A stretch of 64,000 nucleotides of DNA from Nakaseomyces glabratus (lineage: Eukaryota; Ascomycota; Saccharomycetes; Saccharomycetales; Saccharomycetaceae): NCBI RefSeq assembly GCF_010111755.1, contig NC_088959.1:372001-436000 (forward strand), given 5' to 3'. Of this stretch, positions 29,644 to 39,549 are shown piece after piece (within the stretch, counting starts at the first letter, position 1; every line of letters begins with the position of its first letter). Under the pieces are notes generated by a model that did no database searches, had not been told where the DNA came from, and worked only from the letters and a program-made list of their open reading frames with translations. A program made the position numbers and the translations under genes.

Positions 29644-32397
29644 ATGTCTAGTGGATGGAGGCCTGATGATGTTGCTGTTGTGCAGCTGGCAACACTACTG
29701 AAAAGTTGTATGTCACCTAACCATGATGAAAGAACTGTTGCCATGGATTCCTTACAACAGTTTCAACATCAGCCTGAATTCTTTAATTACCTTTGCTACA
29801 TACTGATTGAAGGTGAAGCAAGTGAAGTTTTAAAGAGCAACTTCAACGCTGCTGATTTACAGAATAACAGAGCTACCGCTGGTATGCTACTGAAGAATTC
29901 TATGCTTGAGAAAGGTGGTTTTGGTAAAGGTGATCATGATTTGGATTATGTTAAATCTAATATTGTACACGGTCTATATGACAACAATCTTCTGGTATCA
30001 AATGTGACAGGTATTGTCATAACTACTTTATTTTCAACTTATTACAGACAACACCGTGAAGATGAAACTGGTATAAATTTGCTATCCCAACTTCTAGAAT
30101 TAGTTTCAAATAATAATGAAGCGAGTGTTAAGGCGCTGTCAAAGATTATGGAAGATAGTGCCCAATTTTTTCAACTTGAATGGGCTGGTAATGTTAAGCC
30201 AATACAGTCATTGATAACAAGTTTCCTCGGCTTTATATCAGATGTTAATATGAGCAATACTATTAAGGCAGAATCCATTAAATGTATTAATACAATAATT
30301 CCACTACAAACTCAAAGTTTTACTGTAAAAATAGACGAGTTTTTGTCTTCAGTATTTCATCTGGCTCAAACAAATGAAGACGATGAGGTTAGAACCCAGA
30401 TTTGTATATCTTTCTCTAGTTTGTTAGAATTTAGACCTGACAAACTTGCTGATAATTTTAATGGAATTGTTCAATTCATGTTGCATATTATTGGGACTGT
30501 GCACGAAGAAAAAGTTGCCATTGAGGCATGTGAATTTTTGCATGCATTTGCTACAAATAACAATATTCCGGAACATCTTGTCCAACCTTTTGTTCCTGAC
30601 ATTGTACCTGTTCTTCTAGCTAAAATGGTATATAATGAGGACACTATCCTTTTACTTGAGAGTTCTAACGATGAAGATGCCAATGAAGATGACAAAGACG
30701 AAGACATAAAGCCAATTGCCCCAAGAATTGTGAAGAAAAATGACAAGACAGACTCACAAGGTAACAATGTTGCTGACGATGATGAGGAAGACGATGACGA
30801 TGATGGTGACGATGATGTGGATACACAATGGACACTCAGAAAATGTTCTGCGTCTACCCTTGATGTTTTAACAAATATTCTTCCGCACGCAGTATTAGAA
30901 ATTGCTTTTCCTTATCTGAAAGAGCACCTAACATCAGATAAATGGTATATCAGAGAGGCGACTGTATTGGCACTGGGGGCAATGGCTGATGGTGGTATGA
31001 ATTACTTTAATAATGAGCTACCAATTTTAATTCCCTTTTTAGTAGAACAACTGAAAGACCATTGGGCTCCTGTAAGAAAAATTACATGTTGGACATTGAG
31101 CAGATTTTCTCCATGGATCATTAAGGATAATGTACAGTTTTTGGTTCCTGTGATGGAACCAATTATTGTAACATTGATGGATCGAAAGAAGGATGTACAA
31201 GAAGCTGCAATTAGTAGTATTGCAACTTTCATTGAAAATTGTGATCCAGAGTTAATTGAAACCATCTTGTATACGGAATTGCTTGAGAACTTTGATAAAT
31301 GTTTTAGATTTTACAAAAAGAGGAACCTAATCATCCTATATGATGCTGTTGGAAGATTTGCTGATAAATGTGAATTGGATGATAGAGCGATGCAAATTAT
31401 CTTACCACATTTAATTCAAAAATGGGAATCTCTTGGCGATAGTGATAAAGAATTATGGCCATTGCTAGAGTGTTTATCTTGTGTTGCATCTTCATTAGGG
31501 GAAAAATTTGCACCAATGGCACCTGAAGTATACTCTAGGGCTTATAGAATTTTATTCAACTGTATCGATATCGAGAAGAGATCACAAAACGATCCCTCAA
31601 TTACAGTACCAGAAAAGGACTTCATCATCACATCTATAGATTTGATTGATGGTATAGTACAGGGTCTTGGTGAACATTCTCAAATGCTACTATTTCCAAA
31701 CGATGGACAATATCAACTACTTGATATAATGTTGGAATGTCTACAAGACGTAACCCACGAAGTGCGGCAGAGTACTTATGCCTTGCTTGGTGATATTGTC
31801 TATTTTTACAAGCCAGATATTGTCATATCTAAGCTTTCAGAATTTCTGAAATTGATTAATATGGAACTTGTTCTAAACTCTAGTGAAGAAGATACAAGTG
31901 GAATTCCTGCGTTAATAAATGCTATTTGGGCCTTGGGTCTGATTAGCGAGAGAATAGATTTGTCAAGTTGTATTGTTGAGATGTCGAAAGCTTTGCTTGA
32001 TTTATTCATTGGATCCAAAATTATTGATGAAGCTGTAATTGAAAATCTGGCAATTACAATTGGTAGGTTTGGTTTAACCCATCCTGAAGTGTTCTGTAAT
32101 TCAATGTTTGCTACCGATGAGGCATTGCGTAAGTGGTGTGAAATTTCCATGAAGATTGAGAACGATGAAGAGAAAAACTATGCTTACATGGGATTCACCA
32201 AAATCGTGAATATTTTAGATAATGGAAACTTGATGAGCCCTGCAACTGTACACAAATATATTAAGGGCTTGATGGTAAACGTTGACTTTCAACCGTTTGT
32301 CAATGATTTATTTGACTTCTTCATTAGACACTCAAATCAAATTAATAATTTACACTTGAAGGATGATGAAATAGCGTTTTTGAAACAATTCAGTTAA
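29644..32397 (+). CDS. KAP104: Karyopherin beta-2 / transportin Kap104
   Basis: Nuclear import receptor for PY-NLS cargo such as the mRNA-binding proteins Nab2 and Hrp1. 917 aa (S. cerevisiae 918). The start MSSGWRPDD and the segment ATAGMLLKNSM match transportin HEAT repeat 1-2. The protein is built of helical HEAT repeats throughout. The very acidic insertion at about residues 340-395 (runs of Asp/Glu, then DTQWTLRKCSA) is the H8 loop that releases cargo when RanGTP binds. C-terminal KYIKGLMVNVDFQPFVNDLFDFF is conserved. It sits next to a YBR016W-type gene and MNN2 as in S. cerevisiae. Confidence 0.97.
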   Translation: MSSGWRPDDVAVVQLATLLKSCMSPNHDERTVAMDSLQQFQHQPEFFNYLCYILIEGEASEVLKSNFNAADLQNNRATAGMLLKNSMLEKGGFGKGDHDLDYVKSNIVHGLYDNNLLVSNVTGIVITTLFSTYYRQHREDETGINLLSQLLELVSNNNEASVKALSKIMEDSAQFFQLEWAGNVKPIQSLITSFLGFISDVNMSNTIKAESIKCINTIIPLQTQSFTVKIDEFLSSVFHLAQTNEDDEVRTQICISFSSLLEFRPDKLADNFNGIVQFMLHIIGTVHEEKVAIEACEFLHAFATNNNIPEHLVQPFVPDIVPVLLAKMVYNEDTILLLESSNDEDANEDDKDEDIKPIAPRIVKKNDKTDSQGNNVADDDEEDDDDDGDDDVDTQWTLRKCSASTLDVLTNILPHAVLEIAFPYLKEHLTSDKWYIREATVLALGAMADGGMNYFNNELPILIPFLVEQLKDHWAPVRKITCWTLSRFSPWIIKDNVQFLVPVMEPIIVTLMDRKKDVQEAAISSIATFIENCDPELIETILYTELLENFDKCFRFYKKRNLIILYDAVGRFADKCELDDRAMQIILPHLIQKWESLGDSDKELWPLLECLSCVASSLGEKFAPMAPEVYSRAYRILFNCIDIEKRSQNDPSITVPEKDFIITSIDLIDGIVQGLGEHSQMLLFPNDGQYQLLDIMLECLQDVTHEVRQSTYALLGDIVYFYKPDIVISKLSEFLKLINMELVLNSSEEDTSGIPALINAIWALGLISERIDLSSCIVEMSKALLDLFIGSKIIDEAVIENLAITIGRFGLTHPEVFCNSMFATDEALRKWCEISMKIENDEEKNYAYMGFTKIVNILDNGNLMSPATVHKYIKGLMVNVDFQPFVNDLFDFFIRHSNQINNLHLKDDEIAFLKQFS

Positions 32398-32908
32398 AGA
32401 AAGTTTCTTTATTTAACCGTTTCATAATCCTCACTAATATCAATGGAAGGACTCTCCACATTGTTCCTACCTAATACAGCATATATTATATATAGATATA
32501 GATATATAATCTTCATGATACAAAACCCATCTATTAATAAAATTGCATCCAATACTAATGTGTCCTATTAAGTAGCTAAGATTGGAGATGGAATATCAAT
32601 TCAGAAGTTCATATTCACAATAGAATACATAATATACATAGATATACCATGAGCGACTCATTGTCAGTGATAAAAAAGTATTGGTTTGTTGATTAATTAT
32701 TAATACAGATTTTTTGTAGATAATATTGATACTAGTGGCTTCTTCTGACTTTCTTTCTTTTAGTTTTTTACTTTACCTTTGTCTTGTTTTTAGATAGAAT
32801 GGGATTATTTTTGAGTACACCAACACTAATAGTGTTAATTCTTTATTAAACCACATAAAATATGCACCTCACTATGCCTGGTGCCTTGTAGGTATCTGAA
32901 CTGATTGA
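32398..32908. terminator. Convergent 3' region of KAP104 and the CYSTM gene
   Basis: About 510 bp, with a TATATTATATATAGATATAGATATATAAT simple-sequence stretch around 32482-32510 that resembles the yeast TATATA efficiency element. No gene seen. Confidence 0.4.
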
Positions 32909-33406
32909 TTAGAATAACAAATCTAAAGTACAACAGATACATAGTGCAGCTAGACACGCTGTCATACAATCGTCATTACCTCTTTGAGGAGGTTGCTGCT
33001 GGACATAAATCGGTTGCTGACCGTGTTGACCTTGTTGTGGGTAACCCTGTTGCTGGTAGTATTGTTGCTGAGGTGGAGGACCTCCTTGATAATATTGCCC
33101 TTGTGGTGGTTGTTGTTGATATTGTGGAGCTTGAGGAGGAGCTTGGTAATAACCTCTTGAGCTATCTTTACCTTGCCCTTGCGATGGAGGAGGAGCTGTA
33201 GGACGTGAGTACTGTATGTTTTAGTTCTCAAAGTCATTGGCATTTGTCAAATAGGGTTATCATCAATAAATGAATGAATGCGTGATGAGGTAGAAGTTAG
33301 TAATACTATTATAAATCACAAAGAGGACAAAAAATATATTTTAATCGGAGTTACGTACCTGTTGCTTGCTATCACCAGCACCGTTGTAGTATTCCTGTGC
33401 CGACAT
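32909..33406 (-). CDS. Spliced CYSTM tail-anchored protein (YDL012C/YBR016W family)
   Basis: Two exons: 33359-33406 (16 codons, [16 protein letters not shown]) and 32909-33211 (100 codons plus stop), joined in phase 0 to give 116 aa. The intron (33212-33358, 147 nt) starts GTACGT, has TACTAAC at 33296-33302 and ends ACAG. The spliced protein reads on through [11 protein letters not shown], a Gln/Pro/Tyr/Gly-rich middle and [17 protein letters not shown] to a C-terminal Cys-rich membrane segment ([15 protein letters not shown]), the CYSTM module. It closely resembles S. cerevisiae YDL012C, which also has an intron, and YBR016W, which does not. Plasma-membrane location is expected; the function is not well known. 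The unspliced frames here encode nothing recognisable. Confidence 0.93.
33212..33358 (-). other. Spliceosomal intron of the CYSTM gene
   Basis: 5' splice site GTACGT (a common yeast variant of GTATGT) after exon-1 CAG, perfect branch site TACTAAC at 33296-33302, and 3' site CAG at 33212-33214. It is the first pyrimidine-AG that restores the family reading frame. Branch-to-acceptor distance is about 85 nt. Confidence 0.92.
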
Positions 33407-34342
33407 TTTCTTCTAGTCTGCTTTAAGTTTCTTAAAGTTGAGTTCTTATTTTGAAACCACGCTAAAACAGTAGTCTTGTTATATATAAATCACTACTAGA
33501 ACTAAGGCACTCCGGAAATAATAATTATTATGCTCATCAAATTAAAGCTCAGCCATTAATTTTTGCTCTTTGTTATGATTTTCCAGGGCTCATCTCATCC
33601 TTCAGGAGAGTGGCAGGACCCAAATGCCCCTTATTAGGTACAAGTGATATGAATCCCCGGACCCATAGTTCACTTGTCTATAGTGATGTTGCAAGTACTA
33701 AAGCAGTATACATGTAAAATTATGGATTACCACGGCATATATGCTAGCATGCCAATATAATAATCAGAGTCACTGTGTGCTACTCATCCAAGAATATAAA
33801 CAGAGGAATACATATTTGTTAGATGTAATATAGGCACACACAAACACCCCAAATATATAGTTAGAAAGATAAAAAAAATGGTTTAAGAAATATGTTTGCT
33901 ATTATACAAAGCCTAACTTATGATGGGTATTTGCAATCTTGTTATGTATAGTTATCAGTAGAGACTTAATGACTATTAACACTTTCCTTGTGTCCAGTAT
34001 GACTTCTGACTTCGAGAGCCCGAACGCGAAATCGCTTGCAGCCAAGTTGGCAAGAAAACAGAAAATTTTGTGCAAACGAGTAACGTGGTAAAAATGCGTA
34101 AAATAGTCAATCTTAATAAGAACTAAGAACGCCCAATTCTTGTATTGCCATACACACATCGGAACAATTTGCAATATTTATAACGAGAAGTTTAAAGGTG
34201 GACTTAGATTGTCTTGGAATAGTTATTATTAGGACGCTAATCCGGGTTGTGGAGGACTTTAATTTAACGAGCTGCAGAATTAACGTGATAGGACGGGCAT
34301 AAGCTTCTTGATCAAAATTATCCTACAGGATACACAGGACAA
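33407..34342. promoter_or_regulatory. Divergent promoter region of the CYSTM gene and MNN2
   Basis: About 940 bp without a credible gene. It contains a TATATAA element at 33481-33487, about 75 nt upstream of the CYSTM ATG on the minus strand, and an A run at 33871-33879. Nothing else distinctive. Confidence 0.45.
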
Positions 34343-36181
34343 ATGTTTAACAGAAGATTTGCCAAGCTAGTGAAGCTTGTTTTGATCACTGTCTCGATTG
34401 TTGGTGGACTATACTATTTATCTGGCTTCATCGATGGGGACACATCAACCGCTCTAGGGAACAGGTTGTCCCAAGAATACATGGATTCCTTTTGGAAAAC
34501 TTATGATAGTTCCAAGTCAAGTTATGGGTCTTCTCTTTTGGGTGGAAGTGGAGAGAAAGGAGAGACAGATTTCAGAAGTCCCGAAGCAAAACTGAAGATC
34601 AAAGATTTTTATAAGACTGTATTCGAGCACATCCTTGATTATTCACCAGCAGGCAAGACAGCCAGAGAGTTTGACGATAGTTGTTTTGATAGTGGTGACA
34701 TCAGCACTAGACCTGATTCTTACAAGAACTGGAAGAAGCTATCTTATCATCAATTGTCTCATTGTATGAAGATATCTCCAAGTGAAATTAATCATTTGAG
34801 AGGTAACCATAAGTCGTATGTTGACAAGATCAACGAACTCGTCCTTCCAAAGGGATCTTACAAAGGCGAAGGTATTGTTACTGTTGGTGGTGGTAAATTC
34901 ACATTAATGGCTTTGACTATGATAAAGGCCCTGAGAACACTGGGTACCACATTACCTGTTGAAGTTTTTATCCCACCTGATGAAGGTGAAAGTACATTCT
35001 GTGAATCTGTACTACCACAATATAATGCTAAATGTATTTATATTTCCGATATTTTGCCAGATGATATGATACAGAAATTTACTTTCAAAGGCTACCAGTT
35101 TAAATCATTGGCTATGATCACTTCAAGCTTTGAGAACTTATTACTACTAGATGCTGATAACATCCCAGTTAAGAAGATTGATCACATTTTTGAATCTCAG
35201 ATATTTAGGTCAGCTGGTTTGATTTTATGGCCAGATTTTTGGAGAAGAACTACAATGCCTGCATACTACGAGATTGCTAATCTACCTTATAACCAAAACA
35301 AGCGTGTACGTAATGCCTTTGATGACATTACTCCACCCGAAGTCTATACTAAACCCGATGGTGACCTATCTGAAGTTCCATTCCATGATATGGAAGGAAC
35401 TTTGCCTGACCCATCTACTGAATCTGGACAGTTGTTGATCAGTAAGGCCAAGCATTTACCTACACTATTATTATCTCTTTATTATAACGTTAATGGTCCA
35501 AATTGGTATTACCCTATCTTTTCTCAACGTACTGCTGGTGAAGGTGATAAAGAAACATTTATCTCAGCAGCCAGCTTTTATTCTTTGTCATACTATCAAG
35601 TGAAGACGAGTGTTGGTGTTGATGGTTACTTCCGTCATGATGGATCTGGTTACCGTGGTGTAGGAATGTTGCAACATGATTTCATTCAGGACTCTAAGCA
35701 ATATATGGAAGCTTTTGAATACAGCAATACAAAATACAATAATCTAAGGTCAGAAAAAGGTTCTATTTCTTATGACCCAAGCTATGATCCTAATGAATTC
35801 TTTGACAAATTTTTCTCCAGGAAGAAGCCTGATGGTGGTGATGAATCAAAAGCCGATGTTATGTTTGTCCATTGTAACCTACCTAAATTTGACCCATATG
35901 TTTCTTGGGATACTAATGATTTGGTTTATCAAACCAAACACTTCCGCTCATTTAATAATAAGAAGGTCATCGCCCAATTTGACATTGAGCTAGAGAACTT
36001 CAAATTTTTCAATGAAACTTTGTGTCCTTACGAGAATGGTAAAGGCAAATTCAAGTATCTGGACAATAAACTATCCGAGGAAAGATGGCCTCAGATGTGT
36101 GATTACATCAGTAAGCGTTTGCAATATCTGAAAGAATCTCATAACGAAGCCTTGGGCCTGGAAAAAGCTACAGAGGCTTGA
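34343..36181 (+). CDS. MNN2: Mnn2-type alpha-1,2-mannosyltransferase
   Basis: Golgi type II membrane enzyme that adds the first alpha-1,2-linked mannose branch to the N-glycan outer chain. 612 aa. A short basic cytosolic tail (FNRRFAKLVK) is followed by a hydrophobic anchor (about 10-27) and a Ser-rich stem. The GT71 catalytic region holds GEGIVTVGGGKFTLMAL, EVFIPPDEGE, ENLLLLDADNIPVKK (about residues 264-278, with the metal/nucleotide-sugar D-A-D) and LILWPDFWRRTT. Position between the YBR016W-type gene and GRX7 matches MNN2 (YBR015C) rather than its paralogue MNN5. Like Yur1 it depends on Mn2+ supplied by Pmr1. Confidence 0.93.
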   Translation: MFNRRFAKLVKLVLITVSIVGGLYYLSGFIDGDTSTALGNRLSQEYMDSFWKTYDSSKSSYGSSLLGGSGEKGETDFRSPEAKLKIKDFYKTVFEHILDYSPAGKTAREFDDSCFDSGDISTRPDSYKNWKKLSYHQLSHCMKISPSEINHLRGNHKSYVDKINELVLPKGSYKGEGIVTVGGGKFTLMALTMIKALRTLGTTLPVEVFIPPDEGESTFCESVLPQYNAKCIYISDILPDDMIQKFTFKGYQFKSLAMITSSFENLLLLDADNIPVKKIDHIFESQIFRSAGLILWPDFWRRTTMPAYYEIANLPYNQNKRVRNAFDDITPPEVYTKPDGDLSEVPFHDMEGTLPDPSTESGQLLISKAKHLPTLLLSLYYNVNGPNWYYPIFSQRTAGEGDKETFISAASFYSLSYYQVKTSVGVDGYFRHDGSGYRGVGMLQHDFIQDSKQYMEAFEYSNTKYNNLRSEKGSISYDPSYDPNEFFDKFFSRKKPDGGDESKADVMFVHCNLPKFDPYVSWDTNDLVYQTKHFRSFNNKKVIAQFDIELENFKFFNETLCPYENGKGKFKYLDNKLSEERWPQMCDYISKRLQYLKESHNEALGLEKATEA

Positions 36182-37434
36182 AACACTACGACTTGCATTT
36201 GTAACATGAATTTAATAAACTGGACAATTAATTTGCAAAATATTGCGTCTGAAAGATAGATGTTGCTGTTCATATTTTTTTTATCATATTTTATATAATA
36301 CTATAAATAAACTATCTAGAATGAAATCTCCAAGGGAACTCATGAAAAATATTATGCTTAGTTTAACGAATAGATAGAGATCGAGCTTCTACAATACAAG
36401 AAGACATTTGATTTGTTTATCTACAAGCATGTTTCCTCGCAAATCTAACTGGAATGTAATAATGAAAATCTAATAATATGGTCTTCTCGAGCATATTATA
36501 TTTTAATGTGTCTATGATTCCGTTTAATTGGTTGATTGAAAGTGCTATATATAACAATTTTAGGACGTGTGTAGGAGCAGCAGTTTCTGTCATGCGTGCG
36601 TAATTGTTACCGCATTAATTTTTGGTGACACGACACATCCCTTAGCTATATGACTTTGTAAAGTTAGCATAAGTAAGAAGCACTGTATTGGAGAAGAGAC
36701 CAAGAACAGCATAACGAGCATATTTTCTGTAAGTAATTAGAGAATTTGAATTGTGGCGTACTGTAACAAGTTTTTCTCCACATGAGCTAGTAAATCTAAT
36801 CCTGAGCATATCAGTGCATGTGTGCCAGTCACAACGCTGGCAAGAGTCATAAAGTGAAACAGATACATTTATTTATCTTGCGTCGTGCTAGCAACACATT
36901 GGTAACACACATCTGCAATGAAATGCTTGTAGTTACAGTGGTATACAATTGATATATTATAAAAAAGCATATAACGAGGTTATTTAATTAACGAAATACT
37001 ACTCACTGCTTACCTATTTGGTGCCATATCCCATGTGGATAAAGACTCTGAAATATGTTTGGCAGTGCGACCTTGGCCTTACAAAGCAGACAAATGGTGT
37101 AGAGCATCTTCTTTACAGTTTGTACACTTTGTGCATCCTACTGTTTATAATTGAGACGTCTCTACTGCCCCGTAGTCTCATTTACCAGTTTCATTCAAGG
37201 CTTGTAAGTCGTGCTCGCTGTGCCTTGATAGTTGTAACTCTAAAATCATTCACTGCAAATAAAAACAAAAACTACGTCATCTGTGTCCCAGTCGGAAGAA
37301 CTAAATACAATGTTTTCGTAGGCCTAGTGTTTGGTGGACAATTGGCTGATATATAAGAAGCTGATCGTAGATCAATGGCATAGTTGTAAGTTAAATATAC
37401 TACATCCAGGACGGCAGTTGAGTGGAAATTAGCA
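36182..37434. other. Region between MNN2 and GRX7
   Basis: About 1.25 kb. A 112-codon frame at 37018-37356 starts at TTG and has no recognisable features, so I do not call it. The stretch should contain the MNN2 terminator and the GRX7 promoter. No RNA gene signature was recognised. Confidence 0.45.
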
Positions 37435-38154
37435 ATGGCAATCATACTGAGTAAAAGGATTGGACGCCTGTTCATGCTGACGGGTGTCCTCTTCACAATT
37501 CTATATTTCCTATCGCATTTCAGCGGGCCCTCTAGTGCCGACTCAGCCTTTAGACAGGTTGGTCCTGGTAGTAGAAACTCTAAGGGTGGTGGTAACCTAG
37601 GGCCACCAATAATGGAGGCTGAGATGAATGGTAACACTAATAACATCGAAAAGGCTGAAGCTGGGAATAAAGCCATGGATACCACTAGTAACTCAGGTAC
37701 TTCTAATGAAAATGCTCAGCTACCTGGCAGCAAGGACCAAACCGATTCAAATTCAAATTCTCTTTCAAATAAGGAAGGACAAGAAGATGCCGAGGAAGCT
37801 GCTGATGCGGAGTACAGTCCCGCTAAGGAGTTCCAAAAGCTGGTTAAATCCGCACCAATAGTTATTTTTAGTAAGTCATATTGCCCATTCAGTAAGAATC
37901 TAAAGAAGCTACTCGATAAGAACTATAGACTTGATCCAGCTTACGTGGCTGTCGAAGTTGACCAACACCCTAACGGAGATAAGTTGTATAGCTATATCAA
38001 GAAACTAACGGGGAGAAATACTGTACCAAATTTGATTGCCAATGGTGATTCTAAAGGTGGTTTCGATGACATGTTAGCCTTGCATAACAGTAACGAACTA
38101 GAGTCAAAGTTGATAGAATGGGGAGTCGGAGAATTACAAGTTAGTAAGGTATAG
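37435..38154 (+). CDS. GRX7: Secretory-pathway monothiol glutaredoxin
   Basis: Glutathione-dependent oxidoreductase of the early secretory pathway, 239 aa. A signal anchor (about 10-28: LFMLTGVLFTILYFLSHF) is followed by a low-complexity Gly/Asn/Ser/Glu linker to about residue 125 and then the thioredoxin-fold domain. The active site is C150-P-F-S, with cis-Pro segment TVPN (about 198) and glutathione-binding GGFDDM. S. cerevisiae Grx7 has CPYS and Grx6 CSYS, so this is nearer Grx7, although the length is closer to Grx6 (231 aa) than Grx7 (203). Position beside MNN2 fits GRX7 (YBR014C); APC11 on the other side fits the GRX6 (YDL010W) ohnolog track. Confidence 0.9.
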   Translation: MAIILSKRIGRLFMLTGVLFTILYFLSHFSGPSSADSAFRQVGPGSRNSKGGGNLGPPIMEAEMNGNTNNIEKAEAGNKAMDTTSNSGTSNENAQLPGSKDQTDSNSNSLSNKEGQEDAEEAADAEYSPAKEFQKLVKSAPIVIFSKSYCPFSKNLKKLLDKNYRLDPAYVAVEVDQHPNGDKLYSYIKKLTGRNTVPNLIANGDSKGGFDDMLALHNSNELESKLIEWGVGELQVSKV

Positions 38155-38555
38155 GAGGAAAGGCTCCCTCCTAGAGATATCGTTAATGAAAAGAGAATCT
38201 ATTCTTGTGATAAAGACTGGTGGATGATTATAAATGATATATTTAAACGATAAGTAATGGCACTTGGTATGGTATCGAGCTATATTTATATACTGGTATT
38301 ATTAGCTATGATAAACGGACCATACCACTTCTACATAAACATCAACAAGTATATAGACATACTCGTGGGCCTTTGTATTGATAATTAGCATTTGTATGCT
38401 TTCTTCTCTACTGTATTTGGATTTGAATCAAGCTGATTTGTAAAGCACATATAACAACACAAAACAGAAATAAGAAATATTTCATACTTTTGTAAATATT
38501 TAAATTAGAGTATCAAATATAACTGAGATTGCACGCTGGATAGTCATTAAGAACA
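38155..38555. promoter_or_regulatory. GRX7 3' region and APC11 promoter
   Basis: About 400 bp, A/T-rich. TGTAAATA occurs at about 38490-38497, but that is nearer the APC11 ATG than the GRX7 stop, so it is unlikely to act as a 3'-UTR element. No gene seen. Confidence 0.4.
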
Positions 38556-39005
38556 ATGAGGATTGAGCTCACTGAAGTTCATGGAGTATTTAACTGGGTT
38601 TGGGATATCCCAAAGAATGAAGATAGATTGGATGAGTCTATGGCTGATGAGGATGAGGATGTTTGTGGTATATGTAGGGCTAGCTATCATGCACCATGCC
38701 CGAACTGCAGGTATCCAGGTGAATCATGTGCGATAGTATTGGGAAGGTGTGGCCATAATTTCCATGTTCATTGCATAAGTCGATGGGTAGATACACCTAC
38801 ATCAAAGGGCTTGTGCCCGATGTGTCGGCAGAAATTCCAACTACTGCAACGCACCAAAATTAATGAACCACATATACCACTATTCAAGGAGATTGAGATC
38901 AAAAGGTACAGACAGTTACAAGAAGAGATCGAGGCGGGAAACTACGATGCCTTAGAAGAGGCTAATATACCACCAAGGGAAGATGTTGAAATGGCTTCCG
39001 CTTGA
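38556..39005 (+). CDS. APC11: Anaphase-promoting complex RING subunit Apc11
   Basis: RING-H2 catalytic subunit of the APC/C ubiquitin ligase that, with Apc2, recruits E2 enzymes to drive securin and cyclin degradation. 149 aa (S. cerevisiae 165). The N-terminal VFNWVWDIP motif and zinc ligands can be followed: CGICRASYHAPCPNC, CAIVLGRCGHNFHVHCI, then WV...CPMCRQ. The extra Cys residues in the first loop (third zinc) are an Apc11 hallmark. The C-terminal tail is acidic. It is a YDL008W relative, consistent with this region merging two S. cerevisiae ohnolog tracks. Confidence 0.96.
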   Translation: MRIELTEVHGVFNWVWDIPKNEDRLDESMADEDEDVCGICRASYHAPCPNCRYPGESCAIVLGRCGHNFHVHCISRWVDTPTSKGLCPMCRQKFQLLQRTKINEPHIPLFKEIEIKRYRQLQEEIEAGNYDALEEANIPPREDVEMASA

Positions 39006-39549
39006 TGATTTATATTATATTCACATGTATCCATCGTTTACTTCCAACGGTAAGGGTTCATTGGTATCTTACTATATGTTATTTTGCACCCGTGGACCTT
39101 ATAATGGGAGTTCCTAAGAATAACTTATGTGGGTCATTTTATGAACTTCCCATATTCAATGGATTACCGGTTATACCCGGTTTTACTCTGAAGTTAAAGT
39201 CATACTAATTTGACTTATGTCAATATTCAGTGGCATTAAGTCATCTCTAACCATGCCATAGAATCATTACTTTACGTATTAAATCTATGAATAGGACTAA
39301 TTTACTATCTGCTAATCTATTCATCCATTTCGATATTGCTTTCCATGTATATTTTTTTAGCTTTAATTTCACGATCATTATGATTCTCAGAGGACATAAA
39401 CTTAATGAACCACATATAATTACAAAAAAAAAGATCTAAAGATTATAAGCTATATTATAAACTTTGTTAAAAAATAGGCTACTAGTACTGTCAACAGAAG
39501 CAGTTGATTCATTAGGAGATTGGCTATAATACAGCTTCAAGACACTGTA
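39006..39549. promoter_or_regulatory. APC11 3' region and TCM62 promoter
   Basis: About 540 bp; a 68-codon frame at 39002-39208 is not credible. An A run lies at 39424-39432. This is a junction between conserved blocks (YDL008 side to YBR044 side). Confidence 0.4.

Noticed and set aside
37018..37356. 112-codon open frame before GRX7
   Set aside because: TTG start and no recognisable features; an overlapping minus-strand frame of similar length supports chance.
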